Assembly: GCF_002939985.1 (NCBI RefSeq)
Contig: NZ_MDFM01000004.1
Location: 109,356-173,355 of the forward strand
Origin: Xanthomonas hortorum pv. cynarae
GTDB lineage: Bacteria; Pseudomonadota; Gammaproteobacteria; Xanthomonadales; Xanthomonadaceae
DNA length: 64,000 nt
Reading direction: 5' to 3'
A program made the translations under genes and the position numbers. How positions within the stretch are numbered: the stretch's first letter is position 1; each line of letters opens with the position of its first letter. The notes beneath the pieces are model-generated. The model saw only the letters and a list, made by a program, of their open reading frames with translations, did not search any database and had not been told where the DNA came from. Positions 44,593 to 53,548 of the stretch are shown here, piece after piece.

Positions 44593-45356
44593 AGGCGGAT
44601 GGGCAGGGAAATCCCGCCATCGATGGTCAAGGTGCTGCGGGTAATCCAGCGGCTGGCCGCCGACAGCAGATACACCGCGCCTTTGGCGATGTCGTCCGGG
44701 TCGATGCGCCCCAGCGGCGTCAGCCCGATCTTGTCGTCCAGGTCTGCTGCGGTGCCCAATTTCTTCAGCATGGGCGTGTCCACGTAGCCTGGCGCGATGC
44801 AGTTGGCGCGGATGCCGTGTTTGGCCTGTTCGAGCGCCAGCGTGCGGACCGCAGCTTCCAGCGCTGCCTTGGATGCTGCGTAGCCGGCGGCGGCCTGAGG
44901 TGCCGCGCGTGCGGACAATGCCGAGATATAGACCAACGATGCGCCTTCGCTCAGGCGGCGCTTGACCAGCAACTGCTGCGTCAGCGCGATCGGTGCCAGA
45001 TAGTTCACCGACAGCATCTGTTGCAGATGCTTTTCTGCGGCCATGCGGAACGGCACCAGCGCCGCGATGCCCGCGCAGGAAACCAGCCCGTGATACCGCT
45101 CTGCAGCGTTGAGCAGACGTGTACGAGTGTCTTCTTCGGTCAGATCGCCGGCCACTACCGCATGCCCGCTGCCCTGCAACGCGCCGGCTACCGTATCCAG
45201 TCGCGCGATGTCGCGCCCGGTGAGCACCACGCTCGCGCCCAGACGCGCGCACAACGTAGCGACCGCAGCGCCGATGCCCGACGACGCGCCGGTCACCAGA
45301 ACGGTCTTGTTTTGCAGCCCGAACGCATCGGTGGTTGCTGCAGGTGTGGCCGTCAT
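44589..45356 (-). CDS. Short-chain dehydrogenase/reductase (first of pair)
   Basis: This 255-residue classical SDR has TGASSGIG at 22-29, Ser145, Tyr159 and Lys163 (YAASK). It is similar to but distinct from its neighbour; a FabG-like role is likely. The ATG overlaps the KASIII stop (ATGA). Having two reductases suggests two reduction steps or two substrates. Confidence 0.85.
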   Translation of the reverse strand: MTATPAATTDAFGLQNKTVLVTGASSGIGAAVATLCARLGASVVLTGRDIARLDTVAGALQGSGHAVVAGDLTEEDTRTRLLNAAERYHGLVSCAGIAALVPFRMAAEKHLQQMLSVNYLAPIALTQQLLVKRRLSEGASLVYISALSARAAPQAAAGYAASKAALEAAVRTLALEQAKHGIRANCIAPGYVDTPMLKKLGTAADLDDKIGLTPLGRIDPDDIAKGAVYLLSAASRWITRSTLTIDGGISLPIRL

Positions 45357-46393
45357 GACTCGATCAAATCAGGAAACACCGCGCCCTCGATATCCACCAG
45401 GCAGGTGCCCCACGACAGCCCGATGCCGAAGCCGCATAGCAGCACGCGCTTGCGGCCGGCTTCCAGTTCCTTATTGATGCGCGCGGTCATGGTGACCGGC
45501 AGCGAGGCGCCGCTGGTGTTGCCGAAGTCGCGCAGCGTGGAGGGCACTTTTTCCGTCGGCAGGCCGAGCTTCTTGCGGATGGTTTCGTTGATCATGCGGT
45601 TGGCCTGGTGGAACACGAAGTAATCCACCTCCTCCTTTGACACTCCGGTGTAGTCGAGCAGTTTCTGCACTGCTGGCGGGATGCGCTGGGTAGAGAAGCT
45701 CAGCACTGCCACGCCGTCCAGGATCAGGTCCACGCCACGTTTCCAGGCACCATCCGCCTCGTCGCGATACGGCACCAAGTGCTGGATGCCGACCGGTTCG
45801 CGGTGGCCGCCCACCGGCAGGATGATCGCCTTGTAGCCACTGCCATCGCTGTTGAGATCGAAATGCATCGGCGGCGCGTCGGCACTGAACTCCAACGCAG
45901 TGGCGGTGCCGGAATCGGAAAAGATCGGGTCTTCCAGATTGGCGCTGCGGTCGCCGACCAGCAGCAGGCCCTTCTTGACGCCGCCGGCGGCGATCATCGA
46001 GCCGAGCAGATTGATGCCGAACGGGTAAGCCGAACAGCCCAGATTGACGTCGAAGGCGACGGTGGCATGCGACAGCCCAAGCCGGTCCTGCAGGATGATC
46101 GCGGTGGCCGGAATCGGATAATCCGGTGATTGAGTCACCACGATCAGTGCGTCGATCTCCTCGCGCTTCCATTGCAGTTTTTCCAGCAGCACCTGCGTCG
46201 CATCGAAGGCCAGGTCGGAGAAGCACTGCCACTCCGAGGCCATGCGGCGCGTCTCGATACCGATGTTGCGCACCAGGCGCTCGCGCTCGGAACGGATCTG
46301 CGGCCGGCAATCGGTGAGATTGGACACCACCCGCTTCGGCACGCATGTCGCCATGCCGGCAAAGCGAACATTGTGCAGCGTGGAGGTCGGCAT
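45353..46393 (-). CDS. 3-oxoacyl-ACP synthase III (KASIII) family protein
   Basis: This 346-residue protein has the full KASIII triad: Cys120 (LGCSAY), His262 (HQANR) and Asn292 (GNTSGAS). It would condense an acyl-CoA (probably acetyl-CoA) with malonyl-ACP to give a 3-oxoacyl-ACP. It begins 5 nt after the dedicated ACP gene, which implies that this ACP is its partner. The open frame to 46807 upstream is the shadow of the ACP and aminotransferase genes. It is probably not the housekeeping FabH, given its setting. Confidence 0.9.
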   Translation of the reverse strand: MPTSTLHNVRFAGMATCVPKRVVSNLTDCRPQIRSERERLVRNIGIETRRMASEWQCFSDLAFDATQVLLEKLQWKREEIDALIVVTQSPDYPIPATAIILQDRLGLSHATVAFDVNLGCSAYPFGINLLGSMIAAGGVKKGLLLVGDRSANLEDPIFSDSGTATALEFSADAPPMHFDLNSDGSGYKAIILPVGGHREPVGIQHLVPYRDEADGAWKRGVDLILDGVAVLSFSTQRIPPAVQKLLDYTGVSKEEVDYFVFHQANRMINETIRKKLGLPTEKVPSTLRDFGNTSGASLPVTMTARINKELEAGRKRVLLCGFGIGLSWGTCLVDIEGAVFPDLIES

Positions 46394-46398
46394 GGTGC

Positions 46399-46623
46399 TT
46401 ACGCCTCGGTCAGTTTGTAGAGATCGCCGACAGTGATTGCCGTAGTCAGGTCCTCGCCGGTGATGGTCTTGCCGTATTCCATATCGAACATCACGATCAC
46501 GCCCAGAGCGGCCAGCGAATCCCATTCCGGGAGTTCGAGCAGCACGGTGTCGGTGGTGACCTCGACCGGCTCCTGAAAGTCGGTAGCGGAGAGGAAGTTC
46601 TCGATAAACGTTGCCTGGGTCAT
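46399..46623 (-). CDS. Dedicated acyl carrier protein
   Basis: This 74-residue acidic protein has the phosphopantetheine attachment serine at residue 36 in EWDSLAALGVI. The helical ACP fold is suggested by FIENFLSATDFQ and the C-terminal TVGDLYKLTEA. It differs from housekeeping AcpP and sits directly before the KASIII gene. It probably carries the acyl chain destined for the flagellin sugar. Confidence 0.9.
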   Translation of the reverse strand: MTQATFIENFLSATDFQEPVEVTTDTVLLELPEWDSLAALGVIVMFDMEYGKTITGEDLTTAITVGDLYKLTEA

Positions 46624-46686
46624 GCGATCTCGCCTGGTTGCCTGTTGAAGTTTCGGGAGCCTGAAAAAACGTGAAGCGTGTTGCGG

Positions 46687-47796
46687 TCATGTTGCCTGTT
46701 GGCCGGCGATCAGATCGGCAATGGTATCGACCTGGTCGCGGGTCAAGCCAGGAAAGATCGGCAGGCACAACACCTGCGCCGCCACCGAACGCGCCACCGC
46801 CAGCCATGCCGGTGCGGACGAGGGCAGGGCGCGATACATCGGGAAATCGCTGATCAACGGATAGAAGTAACGTCGTACCAGGATGCCGTGCTCGCGCATC
46901 AATTGGTAGAGCGCATCGCGCGCCAGCGGGTAGTCGTCCTGCACCAGAATCGGAAAGTACGCGTAGTTGGCAGTGGCGTGATCGGGCCGCGCAACGCAGC
47001 GGATGCCGCGAATATGGCTCAATCGCTGCCGATACTGCGCGTCGATGGCGCTGCGCTGCGCGATGGCGTGATCGATGTGCTTGAGTTGCAACAAGCCGAA
47101 CGCCGCGCTGATCTCATTCATCTTGCCGTTGATGCCCGGCGCCACCACCGTGGTTTCGTCGACGAAGCCGAAGTTCTTCAGATGCCCGATGCGTTGATAG
47201 GTTTTTTCGTCCGGGCAGATAATCGCGCCGCCTTCGAAGGTGTTGAACACCTTGGTGGCATGAAAGCTCAACACACTCAGATCGCCATGGCGCAGGATCG
47301 AGCCGCCGGCATCGCGCACACCGAAGGCATGCGCCGCGTCGTAGATCACCTTGAGGTTGTAGATATCGGCAATACGCGTGATCGCCGCGGTGTCGCACGC
47401 CGTGCCGTAACAATGCACCGGCATGATGGCGGTGGTCTGCGGGGTAATGGCCGCTTCGATCTTGGACGGATCCATGTTGAGCGTCACCGGGTCGATGTCC
47501 ACAAACACCGGGGTGATGCTTTTCCACAGCAGCGAATGCGCGGTGGCCACGAACGAGTAGGGCGTGGTGATTACTTCACCGGTGATGCGCAGCGCCTGCA
47601 GCGCGGTGATCAACGCCGTGGTGCCGTTGGTCAGCAATGCCAGATGCGACACGCCGAGGTAGTCGCACAGTGCGCGCTCGAGTGCGCGATGCATCTCGCC
47701 ACCGTTGCTGAGGATGCGGCTGGTCCAGATCTGCTCCAGATAGGGCAGAAATTCTTCCAGCGGCGGCAGCAGCGGACTGGTGACGGGTATGGTCAT
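46687..47796 (-). CDS. DegT/DnrJ/EryC1-family sugar aminotransferase (VioA-like)
   Basis: This is a 369-residue PLP enzyme. The PLP lysine is Lys182 in LSFHATKVFNTFEGG, and the cofactor aspartate is Asp153 in IYDAAHAFG. It converts a 4-keto (or 3-keto) 6-deoxy nucleotide sugar to the amino sugar, as in dTDP-viosamine or Fuc3N synthesis; sequence alone does not fix the position. It is the first gene of the modification operon, with a sigma-54 element (47878-47893) and a strong hairpin in the leader. I use the ATG at 47796 (MTIPVTSPLLPPLEEF); the longer frame runs into the fleQ end. Confidence 0.88.
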   Translation of the reverse strand: MTIPVTSPLLPPLEEFLPYLEQIWTSRILSNGGEMHRALERALCDYLGVSHLALLTNGTTALITALQALRITGEVITTPYSFVATAHSLLWKSITPVFVDIDPVTLNMDPSKIEAAITPQTTAIMPVHCYGTACDTAAITRIADIYNLKVIYDAAHAFGVRDAGGSILRHGDLSVLSFHATKVFNTFEGGAIICPDEKTYQRIGHLKNFGFVDETTVVAPGINGKMNEISAAFGLLQLKHIDHAIAQRSAIDAQYRQRLSHIRGIRCVARPDHATANYAYFPILVQDDYPLARDALYQLMREHGILVRRYFYPLISDFPMYRALPSSAPAWLAVARSVAAQVLCLPIFPGLTRDQVDTIADLIAGQQAT

Positions 47797-47836
47797 CAAA
47801 CACTCGGCAAGTGGAGTCGGCACGTCGATGTCGATT

Positions 47837-47863
47837 CCGTTCGCAGCCGATGGCTGCGAACGG
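47837..47863. terminator. Strong hairpin between fleQ and the aminotransferase gene
   Basis: There is a perfect 12-bp stem, CCGTTCGCAGCC-GAT-GGCTGCGAACGG, with a 3-nt loop and no T-run. It could end the fleQ transcript. It lies downstream of the predicted sigma-54 start (about 47867), so it would also be the first element of the aminotransferase mRNA leader and could stabilise or attenuate it. Confidence 0.6.
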
Positions 47864-47877
47864 AGTGATCCTGCTGA

Positions 47878-47893
47878 AGCAAGCGCTATGCCA
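47878..47893 (-). promoter_or_regulatory. Sigma-54 promoter of the flagellin-modification operon
   Basis: The minus strand reads TGGCATAGCGCTTGCT, with GG-N10-GC spacing, a near-consensus -24 box and a TTGC -12 box. It lies just past the fleQ stop codon. Predicted start is near 47867, about 71 nt before the aminotransferase ATG. This would place glycan synthesis in the FleQ/RpoN2 regulon. Confidence 0.68.
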
Positions 47894-47917
47894 GCAAACG
47901 TGGCCAGTGCGCCGGTC

Positions 47918-49394
<1,477 letters not shown>

Positions 49395-49402
<8 letters not shown>

Positions 49403-49778
49403 TCCTGGCTCCTTCCGTCAGGCCCTCCAGGATTGGCATGACTTCCTGGATATAGGACAGCTTGCTAACAAAATTGTCAGCACCCGCGCGAAGGGCATGT
49501 TCACGATGCTCTGCATCGTCAAAGTGGCTCGCGATGACAATATACGGCGGATCGTCTTGCGTCTTGATCAAACGGGTCGCCTGCAACCCGCCCATCTCCG
49601 GCATGGCCAGGTCCATCAACACCACATTGGGGCGCAGCGACTCAGAGCGCTCGATCGCTTCCAGCCCATTGGCGGCACTGCCCACGATATTGAGCCACTC
49701 CACTTTGCGAAAATGACGCATCGCAGCGTTGATGAAGCCCTCGTGGTCGTCGACCAGCAGCACGGTGAGTTTGCTCAT
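49395..49778 (-). CDS. vemR: Single-domain response regulator VemR
   Basis: This 127-residue stand-alone receiver domain has acidic pocket Asp10/Asp11, phospho-acceptor Asp56 (VVLMDLAMPEMGG) and the conserved Lys in NFVSKLSY. In X. campestris VemR sits between rpoN2 and fleQ and acts with FleQ on motility, exopolysaccharide and virulence. The same order is seen here. Confidence 0.93.
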
Positions 49779-49786
49779 AGTAGTCC

Positions 49787-51190
49787 TTATCCTGCCCGGG
49801 CAAGCAGCGGTTTGTTGATGCGGCGGCGCTCGCGTGCCGGGGCGATGTCGAGTTGTTCGCGGTACTTGGCCACAGTGCGACGGGCAATGTTAACGCCCTG
49901 ACGCGACAACAGCCCGGCGATGGCTTCGTCGGCCAGCGGCCGGCCGGCCGGTTCGCTTTCGATCAGTCTGCGCACCATCGCCTTGACTGCCTGGCCGGAG
50001 ACGCTGGCGCCTTCCAGACGCACGGCAAAGAAATGCTTGAGCTCGAAGGTGCCGCGCGGGGTCTGGATGTATTTACCGGTGGTAATGCGCGAAATCGTCG
50101 ATTCGTGCATGCCGATCTCATCGGCGATTTCCTTCAGCGTCAGCGGTGCCATGGCTTCTTCGCCACGCACCAGAAACGCAGCCTGACGCTCGACGATGGC
50201 ACGCGTGGCACGCAGCAAGGTCTCGTAGCGCATCGACAGGCCACGGGTCAGCCAGCGCGCTTCTTGCAGCATGTCGCGCAGCGGCTGGGCGGCTTCGCCG
50301 GCCTCGGCCAGTGCGCGTTCGTGCACGGGATTGATGCTCACGCGATGCGTGGTGGCTGGATTCAATGCCACGCGCCAGCTGCCATCGGCATGCCATGCGA
50401 GCACATCCGGAATCACGCTGGCGTTGCTCTCCTGCAGCAGGTCGTCGCCTGGACGCGGTTGCAGCGAGAGGATCAGGCGAACTGCTTCGCGCGCATCGTC
50501 GAGCTCGGCGTCGTGTGCGCGTGCCAGCAACGCGTAGTCGTGGCTGGCCAGCAATTCCAGATCGCCGGACAGAATGCGCGCAGCCAGATGGCGTGCCGGC
50601 ACGCGGCCGGGCAGGGCGCTCAGCTGGGCTTGCAGACACTCGCGCAGATCGCAGGCGGCCAGGCCGGCCGGGTCGCCGTGCAGCAGGCGCTGACGGATCG
50701 CTTCCACTGCCTGCACGGTCATACCCAAGCGAGTGGCGCCGAGCTGCTGCAGGGTCGCCAACGCTTCGCTCAGATAGCCGGCGTCGTCGGTCTGCTCCAA
50801 CCAGAACGCGGCGGCCGCCAATGCGGCCTCGTCCAGGTCCAGCGCCAGTTCGCGCAGGATGCGCACATGCGGGTCGGTGGATTCGCCAGCGGCAACGCGC
50901 TGCATGCGGTCGTCGTCGCCATCGTTCCAGTTGCTGCTTTGCACATCACACATCGTGCTCTCGGGGAGCTCGTCGAAGGCGGCGATATCTGAGGCGCCAT
51001 CATCGCTGGTCGCGGCGTCGTCGCTGCTGTCGGCCAGTTCTTCCAGCTCCAGCAGCGGATTGGTTTCCAGCGCGCGACGGATTTCCAGCTCCAGCTGCAT
51101 GCCGTCCAATTGCAACAGACGGATCGACTGCAGCAACTGCGGGGTCAGGTGCAGTTGCTGGCCAAGCTGGGCGGAAATGGTCGTCTTCAT
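49787..51190 (-). CDS. rpoN2: RNA polymerase sigma-54 factor RpoN2
   Basis: This 467-residue sigma-54 has the N-terminal activator-interacting region QQLHLTPQLLQSIRLLQLD, an acidic stretch (about 52-80), the core-binding and DNA-binding regions, and the RpoN box ARRTVAKYRE near the C-terminus. It is the flagellum-linked second copy of Xanthomonas, encoded with vemR and fleQ, and would recognise the -24/-12 elements found across the window. Confidence 0.96.
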   Translation of the reverse strand: MKTTISAQLGQQLHLTPQLLQSIRLLQLDGMQLELEIRRALETNPLLELEELADSSDDAATSDDGASDIAAFDELPESTMCDVQSSNWNDGDDDRMQRVAAGESTDPHVRILRELALDLDEAALAAAAFWLEQTDDAGYLSEALATLQQLGATRLGMTVQAVEAIRQRLLHGDPAGLAACDLRECLQAQLSALPGRVPARHLAARILSGDLELLASHDYALLARAHDAELDDAREAVRLILSLQPRPGDDLLQESNASVIPDVLAWHADGSWRVALNPATTHRVSINPVHERALAEAGEAAQPLRDMLQEARWLTRGLSMRYETLLRATRAIVERQAAFLVRGEEAMAPLTLKEIADEIGMHESTISRITTGKYIQTPRGTFELKHFFAVRLEGASVSGQAVKAMVRRLIESEPAGRPLADEAIAGLLSRQGVNIARRTVAKYREQLDIAPARERRRINKPLLARAG

Positions 51191-51294
51191 CGAAGCGCTT
51201 CCGTAAGGCGCCGCATGTAGCGGCGATGGAACGCATCTTGCAGGACAACGCGACGGGTTTCTAATCAGGGAGTGGTGTGAGGTGACTCATGATA

Positions 51295-51315
51295 TTCCTG
51301 ACAGCATGTCAGGAA
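51295..51315. promoter_or_regulatory. Perfect palindrome upstream of rpoN2, possible operator
   Basis: The sequence TTCCTGACA-GCA-TGTCAGGAA is a 9-bp perfect inverted repeat. A further half-site TTCCTGACAC follows at 51317-51326. It lies 105 bp upstream of the rpoN2 ATG, where a regulator of the rpoN2-vemR-fleQ operon could bind. The regulator is unknown to me. Confidence 0.5.
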
Positions 51316-51330
51316 CTTCCTGACACTACA

Positions 51331-51352
51331 GGCGGGCTCAAGCATGCCCGCC
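51331..51352 (-). terminator. Hairpin downstream of the LuxR-type regulator gene
   Basis: GGCGGGC and GCCCGCC form a 7-bp stem with an 8-nt loop about 60 bp past the stop codon at 51414. No T-run follows, so it is at best a weak terminator. Confidence 0.4.
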
Positions 51353-51413
51353 GGAATCCCGTCACTGTTTTGGCCTTCAACTACCTGCCAGACGCTCGAA
51401 TCGAGCGAACGCC

Positions 51414-52046
51414 TCAGACCAGCTCGTTGTGATGTTTGGCGGCCAGCAACACCAGGTCGTTGGCACGCCGGCAGCCGAGCGATTCCATCATGCGCGCGCG
51501 GTGTGTCTCCACCGTCTTGACGCTGATGCCCAGGTCGGCGGCGATTTCCTTGTTGCTCTGGCCGCGGCCGATCTCGCGCAGGATCTCGCGTTGGCGCGGG
51601 GACAGCGCGGCGATGCCGACCGGTTTTTCGCGGCCCAGCATCGGCGCGATCATCTTGGAAGAAATCTGCGGGCTCAAAAACACCTGGCCGGCGGCTGCAG
51701 CACGCAGCGCCAGTTCCAGTTCGAGCGGCGCGGCGTCCTTGACCACGAAACCGACCGCGCCGCGATCCAGCGCGTCGCGCACATGCACCGGGTCGTCGTG
51801 CATCGACATCATCACCACATGCGTACGCGGCGCAGCGCGCAACACATCGGTCATTGCATCCAGGCCGCTACGGCCGGGCAGGGACAGGTCCATCAACACC
51901 AGATCGGGTCGGTGCAGGGATGTCATATCCAGGGCTTGTTGCGCATTGCTGGCCTCGCCAACGACATCGATGCCGGCGAAGGTTTGCAGCAGCCTGGACA
52001 GGCCGGCACGTACAAGGGTGTGATCGTCGACGATGATGACTCGCAC
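51414..52046 (-). CDS. LuxR/NarL-family response regulator
   Basis: This 210-residue protein starts at a GTG (52046; VRVIIVDDHTLVRAGLSRLL). The receiver domain carries the acceptor aspartate in DLVLMDLSLPG and the Lys in GFVVKDAAP. The C-terminal LuxR helix-turn-helix reads LSPRQREILREIGRGQSNKEIA. No sensor kinase gene is adjacent. The position between rpoN2 and the fliS-fliT-PilZ genes suggests a link to motility control. The open frame to 52322 is not coding. Confidence 0.88.
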   Translation of the reverse strand: MRVIIVDDHTLVRAGLSRLLQTFAGIDVVGEASNAQQALDMTSLHRPDLVLMDLSLPGRSGLDAMTDVLRAAPRTHVVMMSMHDDPVHVRDALDRGAVGFVVKDAAPLELELALRAAAAGQVFLSPQISSKMIAPMLGREKPVGIAALSPRQREILREIGRGQSNKEIAADLGISVKTVETHRARMMESLGCRRANDLVLLAAKHHNELV

Positions 52047-52116
52047 GGCGCAGAAGAGACCTTTTTTCAGTAAAGGGCACCTTAGCCGACCCAGCGCCTC
52101 GCGCCAACAGGCGGCG

Positions 52117-52683
52117 TCAGCGCTGGCGGCGGGCGTCGGCGATCTGACGGCGATGCAGACGGAACAGATGGCGTTCCAGTGCGTCCTGCAGGCCGGGCGA
52201 GAGCGGCGCAAACCGCAGCCACAGCCAGTGATCGTGGTCATCGTGGGCGCTCGCCAACACCTCGGCGGGCAGCTGTACCAGTTCAGGAAGCCAGTCGGAT
52301 GGCTGCAGGCAAACGCTGCCAACCGTGCCCGGCGGCTGGCTGCTTGCGCAACTCAGGCGGATCCCGCGGACCGACCAGCGCACCGTGCCCTGGATCAGTC
52401 CGGTGTCGGCTTGCCGCACCAGGCGGCCGATCAAGGCCAGCATCAGGTCGAGTTTGGCATCCATGCGCTGCACCAGCAGCGGCAGGTCGCCGCGGTCTTC
52501 GCTGGTTTCTTCGCTGCGCAAGTCTTCCACCTGGCCCAGGCTGCGCAACAGGGTTTCTGCGGCACTGTGCGAGCCGGCATCGCTACCGGCGCGAAAACCG
52601 GCCGGCAGACGCAATTCGCAGCTGAGCGTGTCGGCGAACAGCGCGGCATCGGCGGATGGCGCGAGTGTGCCGAGCGTACTCAT
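52117..52683 (-). CDS. PilZ-like protein in the flagellar cluster
   Basis: This 188-residue protein has an N-terminal helical part including LPLLVQRMDAKLDLMLALIGRL and a C-terminal beta-rich segment RWSVRGIRLSC that resembles a degenerate PilZ fold. The usual RxxxR c-di-GMP motif is not evident, so binding is uncertain. PilZ proteins occur next to fliS in xanthomonads and pseudomonads. It overlaps the FliT-like gene by 1 nt (TGATG). Confidence 0.65.
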   Translation of the reverse strand: MSTLGTLAPSADAALFADTLSCELRLPAGFRAGSDAGSHSAAETLLRSLGQVEDLRSEETSEDRGDLPLLVQRMDAKLDLMLALIGRLVRQADTGLIQGTVRWSVRGIRLSCASSQPPGTVGSVCLQPSDWLPELVQLPAEVLASAHDDHDHWLWLRFAPLSPGLQDALERHLFRLHRRQIADARRQR

Positions 52684-52976
52684 CAGATCCGTCCGACCCG
52701 GGCGTAGGCGCGGCTGGCTGTCGATGAGGTGCGCTGTGCGCGGATCATTTCCGCCAACTTGCGTTGGCGCTCGCGCATCAGACGCATCAGGTCGTTGTGC
52801 ATCGTCAGCAAGGTTTGCAATGCGTCGCGATCCTGGTTCAGATCCACATGTTGCGCATATTCGCGCAAATGCAAGTCGTGGTTGTCCAGCATCTGCGGCA
52901 TGACCTCGAACTCCTCATGCGCCATGGCCAGGCGGATGTCGGAGATTTCGGCTTGAAGACTTTGCACGCTATGCAT
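52683..52976 (-). CDS. FliT-like flagellar chaperone or regulator
   Basis: This 97-residue helical protein starts MHSVQSLQAEISDIRLAMA (ATG at 52976). Size, charge pattern and location directly after fliS fit FliT, the FliD chaperone, but sequence similarity to FliT is weak by eye. The stop overlaps the start of the PilZ-like gene. Confidence 0.6.
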   Translation of the reverse strand: MHSVQSLQAEISDIRLAMAHEEFEVMPQMLDNHDLHLREYAQHVDLNQDRDALQTLLTMHNDLMRLMRERQRKLAEMIRAQRTSSTASRAYARVGRI

Positions 52977-52984
52977 GGTTGAAC

Positions 52985-53398
52985 TCACGAGACGGCAGCA
53001 ATGCCGCGTTGATTCAAGGGGATGGAATTCCACGCCGAGTCGATTTCGCTGAGCAGTTCCAGCGCTTCGGTCAACGCAGTTTCGTCATTATGCAGATTGG
53101 CTGCGGTCAGCCGCTGCATGACGTAGTCGTACAGCGCCGACAGGTTACCTGCGATCTCGCCGCCGGCTTCGTGATCGAGCGAACCGTTCAAGTGACCGAC
53201 AATGGCGCATGCTTCGCCGATGGCCTTGCCCTTGCGCGCCTGGTCGCCCTGCGCCAGGCAGGCCTGGGCCAGACGAATGCGCTGGCAGGCGCCAGCAAAC
53301 AGCAACGACACCAGCTTGTGCGGGTCGGCTTCGGTCACGCTGGTGGACACGCCGACCTTGCGGTACTGCTCTGCATATTGGCGATTGGAACCGTACAT
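52985..53398 (-). CDS. fliS: Flagellin export chaperone FliS
   Basis: FliS binds flagellin C-termini before export. The 137-residue protein starts MYGSNRQYAEQYRKVGV (ATG at 53398, GAGGAG upstream), with the helical-bundle signature ADPHKLVSLLFAGACQRI. It ends 8 nt before the FliT-like gene. A possible sigma-28 promoter lies at 53503-53530. Confidence 0.95.
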   Translation of the reverse strand: MYGSNRQYAEQYRKVGVSTSVTEADPHKLVSLLFAGACQRIRLAQACLAQGDQARKGKAIGEACAIVGHLNGSLDHEAGGEIAGNLSALYDYVMQRLTAANLHNDETALTEALELLSEIDSAWNSIPLNQRGIAAVS

Positions 53399-53502
53399 GG
53401 ATGACTCCTCAATGGGCTGACCTTCGCTGGTCCCGGAGCGCTGTGCTCCTGCGACGACGCTCCTGCCAGAAGGCAAGGCCGCAATCACGATAGGCCCCTC
53501 TT

Positions 53503-53530
53503 GTATCGGCAAGACCCTCGCAGGACTTGA
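53503..53530 (-). promoter_or_regulatory. Possible sigma-28 promoter of fliS
   Basis: The minus strand has TCAAGTCC, a 12-nt spacer and GCCGATAC. The -10 is the same as that of fliD, but the spacer is one base longer and the -35 has C in place of A. It lies between the fliD stop and fliS and would give a leader of about 95 nt. Confidence 0.5.
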
Positions 53531-53548
53531 GGATCGGCATGACGAAAC

